Below are positions 14,723-22,785 of a DNA stretch of 23,936 nt, in pieces. The translations under genes and the position numbers were made by a program. Below the pieces are notes generated by a model. It did not search any database and was not told where the DNA came from. It saw nothing but the letters and a program-made list of their open reading frames with translations. The stretch spans positions 1 to 23,936 of the forward strand of contig JAQUEZ010000084.1 of the NCBI GenBank assembly GCA_028684915.1, given 5' to 3'. The number at the start of each line of letters is the position of its first letter. The stretch's first letter is position 1. The DNA comes from Desulfobulbus sp. GTDB taxonomy: Bacteria > Desulfobacterota > Desulfobulbia > Desulfobulbales > Desulfobulbaceae.

Positions 14723-15331
14723 ATGAGTAACCAGGAAAATCGTCTTCCGGCTGAGGAACGACGTGTCGTGATTATCGAAGCCGTGATCGAGTTGGCGGCA
14801 GAGCAAAATCCAAAAGGTATCACAACAGCAGCGATTGCCAAACGCATGGGACTTACCCAGGGTGCGTTGTTTCGACATTTCCCGAATAAAGACGCAATAT
14901 TGCAAGCAGTGATGGAGTGGGTGACCGAACGGTTGCTGGCAAGACTGGATAAATCCATACAGGGAACGGCATCGCCACTTGCAGCATTAAGTGCAATGTT
15001 TATGGCTCATGCTGAATTTGTTGCCATGCATCCAGGAGTTCCTCGTCTCTTGTTTGGCGAGCTGCAATCTACGGGAAAAACAGCAGCTAAAGACATAACC
15101 CATACTCTCATCAAGCGATACAGGGAGCGACTGCATCGTTTGATCGAAGAAGGAAAGACTCAAGGGGAATTGGACATGAACCTCGACACGGAGGCGGCGA
15201 CTCTGTTGTTTATCGGAACGATCCAGGGGCTGGTTATGCAATCGCTCCTGGTCGGTGATGTGCAACGTATCCGCCAGGATGCTCCAAGGGTCTTTGCTCT
15301 CTATCATCGCGGGATCAGGAGGACGCAATGA
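14723..15331 (+). CDS. TetR/AcrR family transcriptional repressor
   Basis: 202 residues, ATG 14723 after AAAGGGG. The N-terminal DNA-binding domain is typical: RRVVIIEAVIELAAEQNPKG, ITTAAIAKRMGLTQGALFRH and FPNKDAILQAVMEW. The rest is the helical ligand-binding and dimer domain (LLFGELQSTGKTAAKDITHT, LLFIGTIQGLVMQSLL). It is the first gene of a four-gene operon: its TGA overlaps the ATG of the adaptor gene. The 28-bp palindrome immediately upstream is its likely operator. By analogy a toxic compound or membrane-active ligand relieves repression. Confidence 0.9.
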   Translation: MSNQENRLPAEERRVVIIEAVIELAAEQNPKGITTAAIAKRMGLTQGALFRHFPNKDAILQAVMEWVTERLLARLDKSIQGTASPLAALSAMFMAHAEFVAMHPGVPRLLFGELQSTGKTAAKDITHTLIKRYRERLHRLIEEGKTQGELDMNLDTEAATLLFIGTIQGLVMQSLLVGDVQRIRQDAPRVFALYHRGIRRTQ

Positions 15332-16479
15332 AACGATTGCCTCTGCAAGGACGCACCTTGATAATGCTCGTTGTACTCCTGCCCCTGCTCGTGCTCTTTG
15401 TCTATGTGGCCCTCCGCTCAGGGCCTTTGGCGCCGATATCGGTGACAGTGACCAAGGTGGAAAGTCGGTCCGTCACGCCTGGACTCTTCGGGATCGGTAC
15501 AGTTGAAGCCAAGCACACCTACAAAATAGGGCCGACCTTCGCAGGGCGAATCAAGATCCTGGATGTAGATGTGGGAGATTACGTTAAATCGGGGCAGGTG
15601 TTAGGGGAAATGGATCCGATTGATCTCGATCAGCGAATTCATGCCCAGGAAGCCGCTTTGAAGCGCGCCGAAGCACAGCTGAGTGAAGCCCAAGCAAGTC
15701 TGGCTTATGCACAAACGCAGGCGCGCCGTTATCAAGAATTACTGGGAGTGCGTTCGACAAGTGAAGAGATCTTTTTCACCAAAAAACGTGAACAACAGGT
15801 AGCCGAGGCGAACTTGAACGCGAGCCGTGCTGAATTGACCCGTGTTCAGGCTGAAAGGGAGGCGTTGCAAGAACAACGGAAAAGCCTCGTGCTGGTCGCG
15901 CCGGCTGATGGATTGGTTTCCGCGCGGAATGCAGATCCCGGCACCACAATTGTAGCTGGTCAGGCGGTGATCGAGATGATCAACCCGAAGAGCCTATGGA
16001 TTAATACACGTTTTGATCAGATTCATTCGGACGGGCTCGCCGCTGATCTGCCGGTCGGTATCGTATTACGCACGCGGGCAGCCGATTCACAGAGGGGGCG
16101 AATCTTAAGGCTGGAACCGATGGCCGATGCAGTGACTGAGGAGACGCTTGCCAAGGTTGTGTTCGATCATCTTCCTGAACGACTGCCGGCTGTCGGTGAA
16201 CTAGCCGAGATAACCGTGTTTTTACCTGCGCTACCGGCCGGACCGGTCATCCCCAACGCAGCCATTCAGCGTATCCATGGCAAGATTGGTGTATGGCAGG
16301 TCATCAATGACGAACTGCGCTTCACCCCAGTCACACTAGGGGGTGCCGATTTAGATGGCCATGTGCAGGTGCGCGAAGGGCTCAAAATTGATAACCAAAT
16401 AGTAGTGTACAGCGCGAGAACTTTGAACGCGAGGAGCAGTATTCGTGTGGTTGATCATCTGCAAGGAGTAAAGCCATGA
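15328..16479 (+). CDS. HlyD/MacA-type membrane fusion (periplasmic adaptor) protein
   Basis: 383 residues; ATG 15328 overlaps the TetR stop (ATGA) and has AGGAGG upstream. One N-terminal signal anchor (about 10-29, LIMLVVLLPLLVLFVYVAL), a split barrel-sandwich/lipoyl domain (GTVEAKHTYKIGPTFAGRIK, then VDVGDYVKSGQVLGEMDPID, and after the hairpin VLVAPADGLVSARNADPGTT), an alpha-helical hairpin of about 95 residues (AQEAALKRAEAQLSEAQASL onward) and beta-barrel and proximal domains. It would link the FtsX-like permease to an outer-membrane channel. No outer-membrane factor gene is in the window. The operon layout is like DevBCA or MacAB with a separate ATPase. Confidence 0.88.
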   Translation: MKRLPLQGRTLIMLVVLLPLLVLFVYVALRSGPLAPISVTVTKVESRSVTPGLFGIGTVEAKHTYKIGPTFAGRIKILDVDVGDYVKSGQVLGEMDPIDLDQRIHAQEAALKRAEAQLSEAQASLAYAQTQARRYQELLGVRSTSEEIFFTKKREQQVAEANLNASRAELTRVQAEREALQEQRKSLVLVAPADGLVSARNADPGTTIVAGQAVIEMINPKSLWINTRFDQIHSDGLAADLPVGIVLRTRAADSQRGRILRLEPMADAVTEETLAKVVFDHLPERLPAVGELAEITVFLPALPAGPVIPNAAIQRIHGKIGVWQVINDELRFTPVTLGGADLDGHVQVREGLKIDNQIVVYSARTLNARSSIRVVDHLQGVKP

Positions 16480-17681
16480 TCAGCTTAGCAGGCCGAGACA
16501 TATTGCACTCCCTGGGCAAGTTTGTTTTTACCGGAATGGGGCTTGGTCTGTTGATCGGGGTGACACTCTCCATGGCAGGGATCTACCGTGGCCTGGTGGA
16601 TGACGGTAAGGCGTTGCTCGACAATAGCGGAGCCGACCTCTGGGTCGTGCAACAGGATACCCTTGGCCCCTATGCTGAATCCTCGAGTATCTATGATGAT
16701 GCTTGGCGTGGCGTCCGCAGCATGTCGGGGGTCGCGAAGGCGGCGAATGTCACCTATTTCACCATGCAGGTTCGCCAAGGTGAGCGCGACGTTCGGGCGA
16801 TGGTCACCGGTATCACGGCAGGTGAACCCGGAACGCCCGGTTGGCCGGCGTATCTAGTCGCCGGCAGGCAAATCACCCGTGGTCATTACGAGGCCGTGGC
16901 TGACGTAGCCACCGGATTCAAACTTAACGACCGCATCGAGATTCGTCGCAACCTCTATACCGTCGTTGGATTGACGCGTCGAATGGTCTCTTCCGGCGGT
17001 GATCCGATGGTGTTTATTCCAATAAAGGATGCCCAGGAAGCACAGTTTCTCAAGGATAATGACGCAATTTGGCAGCAGCGCCACCGTGCCGCCGCAAACC
17101 CAGCTTTCAATCGGCCGCAAGTTCCAGACCTATTGGATGCGGTCATCGCCTCGCAAAGCACCAACCCCTACGTCAACGCGATTCTGGTCCAGGTTGAAGC
17201 TGGCCATGACGCGGATGAAGTGGCGGCATCAATCCGCCGTTGGAAACATTTGACAGTGTACACCCGCAGCCAGATGGAGAAAATTCTCATCGGCAAGTTG
17301 ATAGCCACTTCGGCAAAACAGATCGGGATGTTCCTGGTGATCCTTTCGATCGTCAGCGCGGCTATCGTCGCCTTCATCATCTATACGCTGACGCTCGGAA
17401 AGATCCGGGAGATTGCGGTTCTCAAGCTGATCGGCACCAAAAATCGCACCATTGTCGGTTTGATCATGCAACAAGCCATCGCCTTGGGGGTAATTGGTTT
17501 TGTGGTGGGCAAGATTACCGCCACCTTGGTGATGGCGCCGATCTTTCCCAAATATGTACTGCTGGAGCCGCTTGACTCTGTATTGGGGTTCTGTGCCATA
17601 GTAGTGATCTGCATGTTATCGAGCGTTGTTGCCATTCGCGCAGCCATGAAGATCGATCCGGCCGAGGCAATTGGAGGGTGA
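16476..17681 (+). CDS. FtsX/MacB-type ABC transporter permease
   Basis: 401 residues; ATG 16476 overlaps the adaptor stop and has AAGGAG upstream. Topology is that of FtsX-like exporters: one transmembrane helix near the N-terminus (about 17-36), a large periplasmic domain (about 40-280), then three transmembrane helices (about 285-310, 328-352, 362-388). The ending RAAMKIDPAEAIGG is the classic FtsX/LolC/MacB C-terminus, and KIREIAVLKLIGTKNRTI is the cytoplasmic coupling segment of the family. The periplasmic part is shorter than in MacB and resembles DevC. It should work with the ATPase encoded just downstream. Confidence 0.9.
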   Translation: MISLAGRDILHSLGKFVFTGMGLGLLIGVTLSMAGIYRGLVDDGKALLDNSGADLWVVQQDTLGPYAESSSIYDDAWRGVRSMSGVAKAANVTYFTMQVRQGERDVRAMVTGITAGEPGTPGWPAYLVAGRQITRGHYEAVADVATGFKLNDRIEIRRNLYTVVGLTRRMVSSGGDPMVFIPIKDAQEAQFLKDNDAIWQQRHRAAANPAFNRPQVPDLLDAVIASQSTNPYVNAILVQVEAGHDADEVAASIRRWKHLTVYTRSQMEKILIGKLIATSAKQIGMFLVILSIVSAAIVAFIIYTLTLGKIREIAVLKLIGTKNRTIVGLIMQQAIALGVIGFVVGKITATLVMAPIFPKYVLLEPLDSVLGFCAIVVICMLSSVVAIRAAMKIDPAEAIGG

Positions 17682-17682
17682 A

Positions 17683-18402
17683 ATGACGGGCAAAGGTATT
17701 CGGATAGAAGGGTTGAAAAAACGCTATGGTAGTGGGAATACTGCTGTCGATGCTCTGAAGGGCGTGGATATGCAGGTAGCTCCGGGCGAAGTGGTTGGCT
17801 TGATCGGACCTTCAGGTTCAGGCAAAACCACCTTGCTTAAGTGCCTCGGCGCAGTGATTGAGCCGACTTCTGGCCGGATGATCCTCGGTGATAAGATGAT
17901 TTATGATGGCGGTTGGATGGTCAATGACCTGCGTGCATTACGTCGTGATCGAATAGGCTTTATTTTCCAAGCCCCCTATCTCATCCCTTTCCTTGATGTG
18001 ACCGATAATGTCGCCTTGCTGCCCATGCTCGCAGGGACGCCTAACGACGAGGCACGCCGGCGAGCCATTGAACTTCTCACTTCGCTGGATGTGGAGCATC
18101 GCGCCAGAGCCATGCCATCGCAACTATCCGGCGGAGAACAGCAGCGAGTCGCTATTGCCAGAGGTCTGATCAATCGTCCGCCAGTGATCCTTGCCGATGA
18201 GCCCACAGCCCCTCTTGACAGCGAACGCGCATTGGCTGTCATTCGCATATTGAACACCATGGCAAGCAAGTTCGAAACCGCCATCATCGTTGTCACCCAC
18301 GACGAGAAAATCATCCCAACGTTCAAACGTATCTATCATATCCGCGATGGGGTGACATACGAAGAAACTGGAGCAGGGCGTACGATTGAATCATTACAGT
18401 GA
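17683..18402 (+). CDS. ABC transporter ATPase, LolD/MacB/DevA type
   Basis: The start chosen is ATG 17683: GGAGG lies 6 bases upstream, inside the last codons of the permease; an in-frame TTG at 17671 is less likely. 239 residues: Walker A GPSGSGKTT (42-50), Q-loop Gln96, signature LSGGEQQRVAIARG (148-161), Walker B VILADEPT (168-175) with D-loop APLDSERA, and switch His206 (VVTHDEKI). The usual DEPTANLD reads DEPTAPLD. It completes the TetR-adaptor-permease-ATPase operon, in which the ATPase energises extrusion of a hydrophobic or lipid-like substrate from the inner membrane. No terminator with a T-run is visible after it. Confidence 0.92.
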   Translation: MTGKGIRIEGLKKRYGSGNTAVDALKGVDMQVAPGEVVGLIGPSGSGKTTLLKCLGAVIEPTSGRMILGDKMIYDGGWMVNDLRALRRDRIGFIFQAPYLIPFLDVTDNVALLPMLAGTPNDEARRRAIELLTSLDVEHRARAMPSQLSGGEQQRVAIARGLINRPPVILADEPTAPLDSERALAVIRILNTMASKFETAIIVVTHDEKIIPTFKRIYHIRDGVTYEETGAGRTIESLQ

Positions 18403-18740
18403 ATCGGATTTTGACCAATAAAAGGTATAATGCCCTTCGGAAAAACCCCAGCTTTGCAGGATACAATCAACGCCTAACGGTTCCAGCAAAATAAAGAAGC
18501 CTCCAGTTTCGCGCACCGTTCAAAGTCACGAAAAAAGAGACCTCATGGACGACATTCTAAAAAAAGTGGCTCCCGCCAAAATTCAGCAGAATGATAATAT
18601 TTTTTATAATAACAAGATGTTGTCAAAATTTGAAACCTTGCCATCACAATGCCGGCTATTTCTTTTCCGATTGGCCGACACAATTTTTCCACCACCGCTC
18701 ATGCCAGTCAACAGCCTCTGGTTAAAGAGCCATTTTTCCA
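18403..18740. other. Spacer between convergent efflux and DUF1566 genes
   Basis: 338 bases. A plus-strand frame from ATG 18545 (103 codons) overlaps the 3' end of the opposite DUF1566 gene and has no ribosome site, so I do not call it. A TATAAT (about 18429-18434) has no matching -35. No clear terminator was seen for either gene. Confidence 0.45.
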
Positions 18741-19682
18741 TCATTGTTCTTTTTCTTTTCGGCATAATCGGCCAAAACCGCCGGGAATTGTTCCAGACGA
18801 CCAGAACGCCCGTCCTTGTTTGTAATCGACAAACCATTGTCCACCTAGTTTTCTAATAGCATCAACAAAGACAAATGGTTGTTCGTCGGAGAAACAACGG
18901 TGCAAATACTGGCCGTTGGCTTTTTTTTCACTTTCCAGCAATGAAAGTGCTTCTGCCAGGGAGGGCAGGCGCCAGTCGGCATAACCTGCAAACTGCTCTT
19001 TATTGATTCTCGCCACCTCCCTCTTCATCGATCGGCTGCTCATGATATCGGTCCCGCCTCGTTGCCACATCAGTCCCGTTACCCTGTCAGTCACGGTCAG
19101 GGCATCACCGTTGTCAACCAGGGAGTGGGGAAAACTTCCCTGCGGGTTGCGTTGCTGCTCAATAAAATTATACTGCTTTATCAGAGCGACCACATCTTCC
19201 TCGCTCAGTTCAGCTGGTTCATGGGGTAATTGTACCTTGTTCGATAGGGGGAGTTCGGTATTCCGTCCCGGGAGGCCTGTCTCGGCCAATGGCTTGCCAA
19301 CGGGAACTTCCAACGGAATAATCTTTGAGTCGTCGTCACCTTCGATGATATTAGCGAGCAGCCATCTTTTCAGTTGTTCGTTGATAGGATGGGTCCGTTC
19401 AAAAAAAGCTACCTTGCCTTGCTCATTGACGCACTTTTGTACCATTTCAGGAGGGGCCAGAATTTCAGCCACCACCCGAGCGTGCTTGATGCCTCGTTCC
19501 ATCAGACGTAGTTTGGGTAGTTCGCCCCAGGCATCAATAAAAAAATAGTAGACACGCTCCTTTTTATTGCGTACCCGTTCCGTTCCCCCCCAACTTTCAT
19601 AGGTACCAAAGGTGAATTCCGGCGTCATTTCCCAGTCGATGGCCGGCATACCTGTTAACAGCAATTTTTTAAAGAGACCCAT
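18741..19682 (-). CDS. DUF1566 (Lcl C-terminal) domain protein
   Basis: The start is ATG 19682, since GGGGAGGA lies just upstream; a frame open to 19736 is longer but unsupported. 313 residues without signal peptide. Residues 1-135 are an unrecognised N-terminal domain (VYYFFIDAWGELPKLRLMER, KHARVVAEILAPPEMVQKC). A Pro-rich linker (about 136-175) joins a DUF1566 domain: LTVTDRVTGLMWQRGG, INKEQFAGYADWRLPSLAEA, LLESEKK and finally AFWSSGTIPGGFGRLCRK. DUF1566 has a C-type-lectin/FGE-like fold; its function in bacteria is mostly unknown. A probable FNR-like site and hairpin precede it, suggesting oxygen-related control. It is separate from the tandem-DUF1566 gene at 21184-22254. Confidence 0.75.
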   Translation of the reverse strand: MGLFKKLLLTGMPAIDWEMTPEFTFGTYESWGGTERVRNKKERVYYFFIDAWGELPKLRLMERGIKHARVVAEILAPPEMVQKCVNEQGKVAFFERTHPINEQLKRWLLANIIEGDDDSKIIPLEVPVGKPLAETGLPGRNTELPLSNKVQLPHEPAELSEEDVVALIKQYNFIEQQRNPQGSFPHSLVDNGDALTVTDRVTGLMWQRGGTDIMSSRSMKREVARINKEQFAGYADWRLPSLAEALSLLESEKKANGQYLHRCFSDEQPFVFVDAIRKLGGQWFVDYKQGRAFWSSGTIPGGFGRLCRKEKEQ

Positions 19683-19754
19683 TGATTCCTCCCCGGATGC
19701 GTTTTTTAGTGTCGCGTTCGACATTGTTTTGAACAATGAGCCATACTCTTACCC

Positions 19755-19769
19755 CCCTTAGAGTAAGGG
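19755..19769. promoter_or_regulatory. CCCTTA-GAG-TAAGGG hairpin in the DUF1566 promoter
   Basis: A perfect 6-bp inverted repeat with a 3-base centre, lying between the FNR-like site and the expected transcription start of the DUF1566 gene. It may be an operator for a second regulator. Confidence 0.35.
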
Positions 19770-19773
19770 TCCT

Positions 19774-19787
19774 TTGACTTGGATCAA
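19774..19787. promoter_or_regulatory. FNR-like site upstream of the DUF1566 gene
   Basis: TTGACTTGGATCAA has the FNR layout TTGAT-N4-ATCAA with one mismatch (TTGAC). It is centred about 98 bases upstream of the start codon; if FNR-type activation occurs at -41.5, transcription would begin near 19739, leaving a leader of about 57 bases. This is the second FNR-type site in the window. Confidence 0.4.
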
Positions 19788-19997
19788 AAAAAGCATTTTC
19801 CCGGTGAAAAAAAGAGTCTTTTTCCTTAAAAGATTAAGTGGCTATTATGAAACTCAGCCGAATATCTCTCCCGACTGCCTTGCAACAACCTTGACCTCTG
19901 CATGGGGAGATGGCTAAGCAAGTTCGTCCCCCGCTTCATCTCGGGCTTTGCTGAGTTTGATATAGAGCCACTAAAGATTATTAACGATAGGTTCTAG
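19788..19997. other. Non-coding spacer
   Basis: No gene is visible between the FNR-like site and the 3' hairpin of the Fe-S membrane protein. Apart from A-rich runs near 19788-19835 I see nothing I can assign. Confidence 0.4.
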
Positions 19998-20038
19998 GCA
20001 GCCTTTCGGTGTCAAACTATTCTGCAAGCAAAGGCTGC
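19998..20038 (-). terminator. 3' hairpin after the Fe-S membrane protein gene
   Basis: GCAGCCTTT (19998-20006) and AAAGGCTGC (20030-20038) form a perfect 9-bp stem that starts two bases past the stop codon of the NapH-like gene. No T-run follows, so it may be a factor-dependent or RNA-stabilising hairpin. Confidence 0.5.
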
Positions 20039-20040
20039 AA

Positions 20041-21051
20041 TCAGTATGTTGGGTGGCTGATCTGCTCAGCAACTTGATAGATCTGACGAAAAGTTTCAGG
20101 AGAAACCTTGCTCTGCCAGTGGCCACTGAAAAGAGCTGTCCCCCAAAATTCCAAAAAAATCGCCACGGTGAGCACGGGAAGCAACCAGGTAGCCACTTTC
20201 CTTCCGGCTGGCCCTTGTATGGTCAGGCAATTCTCTTTAGGGCAAACGGCCACGCATTCCAGGCAGCCAATGCATTCTGGAGAGCGTACTGTCATATCTT
20301 GGCTGACCTTGATCCCTCCAGGGCATTGCCGATCACATTTCCGACAGTTGATGCAGTTGTCAGGATCACGATGGACCCGCAGAGGGCTGAAAAACGCAAG
20401 GAGGCCCAGCAACGCACCGTATGGACAAAGGAATCGACACCAGAAGTTGGTAATAACAAACGAGATGGCCACCAAAAGAAGAAGGATGGTCAGGGTGAGA
20501 TTGGTGGGAGCAAGAAAAAACTGGAGCATTTTGGCATCTACCGCCAGATTGTAAGGTGTTTGCAAAAAGGATGTGATTGCCGCCACGTCCATATTCCAAA
20601 CGATTACATAGGAAAAAAAGGCAAGGAGAAGATATTTTATGATGCAGAGGGTGGAGCCCAGCCAAACCGGAATGTTTAGCAGAATTTTCAGTTTACCTCC
20701 CAACCATTGCGCGAGATGAGAGGTGAATCCCACCGGGCAGATCCAGCCGCAAAAGCCCTTTCTCGCCAATAAGCCAATCGTGAGAGCGGCCATTAATATT
20801 ACCAAGCCGGCCGGATGGATGGGGTCGAACTCACCGGTGAGGACAAACCGTTTCAGACTCAGCAGGGCGGAAATGGGGAGAAAACCCTCGACAGCAGGTG
20901 GCCGGGCGACATATTCGCCTTTTCCCATGCTCCACAGGTAGAAAAGGAAAAATTGGTAGCCTACGTAAAGGGTGAAGAAACCAAAAGCTGCCTGGACCGA
21001 TCGCCTGATGACGGTTATGTTGTTCAGAAAGGTATTATTATTCATTGCCAT
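20041..21051 (-). CDS. NapH/CcoG-like 4Fe-4S membrane protein
   Basis: The start is ATG 21051 with GGGAG upstream; an in-frame TTG at 21063 is less likely. 336 residues: transmembrane helices at about 20-40, 82-97, 130-152, 185-203 and 288-305. Two C-x-x-x-CP motifs lie at membrane boundaries (CGWICPVG at 101-108, CRFLCPYG at 205-212), as in NapH, NosR and RdhC. A cytoplasmic ferredoxin domain carries two [4Fe-4S] sites, C233-x2-C236-x2-C239-x3-CP and C260-x2-C263-x2-C266-x3-CP. Such proteins pass electrons from quinol or a soluble donor to partner reductases. No Nap, Nos or Rdh catalytic subunit is here. Flanking genes are DUF1566 proteins; a flavodiiron protein lies further upstream on the same strand. 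Confidence 0.88.
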   Translation of the reverse strand: MAMNNNTFLNNITVIRRSVQAAFGFFTLYVGYQFFLFYLWSMGKGEYVARPPAVEGFLPISALLSLKRFVLTGEFDPIHPAGLVILMAALTIGLLARKGFCGWICPVGFTSHLAQWLGGKLKILLNIPVWLGSTLCIIKYLLLAFFSYVIVWNMDVAAITSFLQTPYNLAVDAKMLQFFLAPTNLTLTILLLLVAISFVITNFWCRFLCPYGALLGLLAFFSPLRVHRDPDNCINCRKCDRQCPGGIKVSQDMTVRSPECIGCLECVAVCPKENCLTIQGPAGRKVATWLLPVLTVAIFLEFWGTALFSGHWQSKVSPETFRQIYQVAEQISHPTY

Positions 21052-21183
21052 GACGTCTCCCAATAGTGTTCACGATGCGTCCATTGTAATCCCTGGGTAG
21101 TGACGTTCTGTACCGAAAATCACATTGGCATTCATTACATCCAGTTGTTGAGAGGAACATGACGTTGTTCGCTGCATTACTGT

Positions 21184-22254
21184 TCAATCGACTTCTCCCT
21201 CCTTTTGCACGGCCTCGCCAACCGGCCAAACATAAAAGGATGGCAAAGGCTTGTGCCCGACACCGCATGCTCCCTTGTCGAGGTACAAGACCCAGGCCCA
21301 ATCCGTTTCGAAACAGCTGGTGGTCGATGTCCAATAGCTCACACGCACTCCTGTAAAAGAGTGTTCTGACAGCAGCGCCGGTGAGTGAAAGTCACAGTCC
21401 ACCAGTGAGGCGAGTTCATTGATGGTCGGCAGGCGCCAGAGCAAGGTGTCTTCGGTTCGCTGCGAGGTCCATTGACGAACGGCGGCAATAGCCTGTTGCC
21501 AATTGACCGGCTCTCCGGTCAAATCAGCGTGCCTGCACCAGAAAAGGTCCGTCAGCCGGTCGTGGACCATATCCCCCCTCACCATAAAACGGGGGCTTGG
21601 CCAGGGGCTACCTAGCTTGAGGTCCCCATCCTGACCAGTACCGGCGCAATCGATTCCTCTGCCGAGCACATCGAAACACCGTTGCTGCCCTGTACGTGGA
21701 AGGAGCCCATTGCCTGTCCCTCGAACCGGCCAAAACAGGGATTCCTGGTCTTTGCGGCCATAAAACATCCGCGCCCCTTCAAGATGAACGGACCAGGCGT
21801 AGGCAGGATTGATGGCGGCTGTGGTTGATGACCAGTACCATCCGAGAAAAATGTTGGTGAAAGGGTGGTCGGCGGGCAGGGCAGGGTTTTTCGCCTGATA
21901 GCTGACCAGGCTGCGCAGTTCATTACGATTGGGTAGTCGCCAGTCGGTATATCCACCATAGTGCTGTATGTTCAAAGAGGCAACATGGTCGAAGGCCTTC
22001 AGCCAGGTGCAGGGAAACTCACCGATGTTGGCATCAAGCGTCCACGTCAACCCGGTCAGATGATCGACAGCCACTGGGCCGTGGACCTCGAAGCGAACGA
22101 GTGGCCATGGTGCTCCGTGTTGCAACTCGCCATCATGACCGCTCCCCTGACAAACAATCTCCGCTCCGGTTGCATCGTAGCAATGGGTCTGGCCGGTGTG
22201 CAGCACATGACGCATGATGGTCCGCTCAGTTGGAAGCCCGACAGGCTGGATCAA
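21184..22254 (-). CDS. Tandem DUF1566 domain protein
   Basis: 356 residues if read from TTG 22254; ATG 22215 (343 residues) is an alternative, and neither has a strong ribosome site. Two DUF1566 repeats: each starts with a TGQxxCYD-type line (TGQTHCYDATGAEIVCQGSG and TGQQRCFDVLGRGIDCAGTG), then D-G-E/D-L and WP-x-x-RF, followed by DWRLPNRNELRSLVSY / LLWRLPTINELASLVD, WYWSSTT / SYWTSTT and an end motif WPVRG / WPVGE. No signal peptide was seen, unlike many DUF1566 proteins, so it is probably cytosolic. The paired cysteines at each repeat start are conserved. It is co-oriented with the flavodiiron, DUF488 and NapH-like genes. Function is unknown. Confidence 0.8.
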   Translation of the reverse strand: MIQPVGLPTERTIMRHVLHTGQTHCYDATGAEIVCQGSGHDGELQHGAPWPLVRFEVHGPVAVDHLTGLTWTLDANIGEFPCTWLKAFDHVASLNIQHYGGYTDWRLPNRNELRSLVSYQAKNPALPADHPFTNIFLGWYWSSTTAAINPAYAWSVHLEGARMFYGRKDQESLFWPVRGTGNGLLPRTGQQRCFDVLGRGIDCAGTGQDGDLKLGSPWPSPRFMVRGDMVHDRLTDLFWCRHADLTGEPVNWQQAIAAVRQWTSQRTEDTLLWRLPTINELASLVDCDFHSPALLSEHSFTGVRVSYWTSTTSCFETDWAWVLYLDKGACGVGHKPLPSFYVWPVGEAVQKEGEVD

Positions 22255-22370
22255 CGCAGATACATGGCCGGTATCTGCTCGAGGAAGGCATGCAATTGTT
22301 CATGCGTCCCCTTTGTCGATTCGCTCTTCCTCCAACCGTTCGAATGCCATGATGTTCCTGAATCAGCTCA

Positions 22371-22757
22371 TCATTTGCACGCAAAGTTTCCTCCTTTGAG
22401 TTCCTTGTCCAGGGACAACAGATAGCCTTGCAAGGCAACAGCCTGATTGAAACGAAGATCCCTTGCCGAGAAGAGCAAAACAAGTCCCTTCTCTTTGGCC
22501 AAATCAAGCAGGCAACGAATAACCGTTGGCTTGCCCTCTAATTCGGCAACATATCGGAGCTTGAACTCATCCCACTTCGCGGGATCATGATTGAACCATT
22601 TGCGTAAGGAATCGCTGGGGGCGACCTCGCGTAACCACTGGTCTGCTTTGAGATCCTTCTTGGTTACCCCTCGTGGCCAGACCCGATCCACCAAAACTCT
22701 CACTCCATCACCTTCGTTAATGGAGTCATAAACGCGTTTGACAGTGATGCGCAGCAT
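22371..22757 (-). CDS. DUF488 (YeaO-like) family protein
   Basis: The start chosen is ATG 22757, because MLRITVKRVYD is the usual N-terminus of the family; the frame is open to 22820 and would overlap the flavodiiron gene. 128 residues. Family motifs: VLVDRVWPRGVTKKDL (31-46), WLREVAPSDSLRKWFNHDPA (51-70), KWDEFKLRYVAEL and LLFSARDLRFNQAVALQGYL (104-123). The family is small and soluble and its activity is not established. It begins 29 bases after the flavodiiron stop on the same strand, suggesting co-transcription, and is followed by a 116-base gap to the tandem-DUF1566 gene. Confidence 0.85.
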   Translation of the reverse strand: MLRITVKRVYDSINEGDGVRVLVDRVWPRGVTKKDLKADQWLREVAPSDSLRKWFNHDPAKWDEFKLRYVAELEGKPTVIRCLLDLAKEKGLVLLFSARDLRFNQAVALQGYLLSLDKELKGGNFACK

Positions 22758-22785
22758 GACGAGTACCCGATGGCTGTCTATCACC

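Noticed and set aside
18545..18856. 103-codon plus-strand frame
   Set aside because: It lies partly antisense to the DUF1566 gene, lacks a ribosome site and has no recognisable similarity.
21038..21165. Cys-rich 40-codon frame (MFLSTTGCNECQCDF) overlapping the NapH-like start
   Set aside because: No ribosome site, and it overlaps the 5' end of a firm gene; likely chance.
22226..22330. Very short frames between DUF488 and the tandem DUF1566 gene (MAFERLEEERIDKGDA and a Cys-containing 25-mer)
   Set aside because: Stop and start codons overlap neatly, but there is no conserved motif and the lengths are at chance level.
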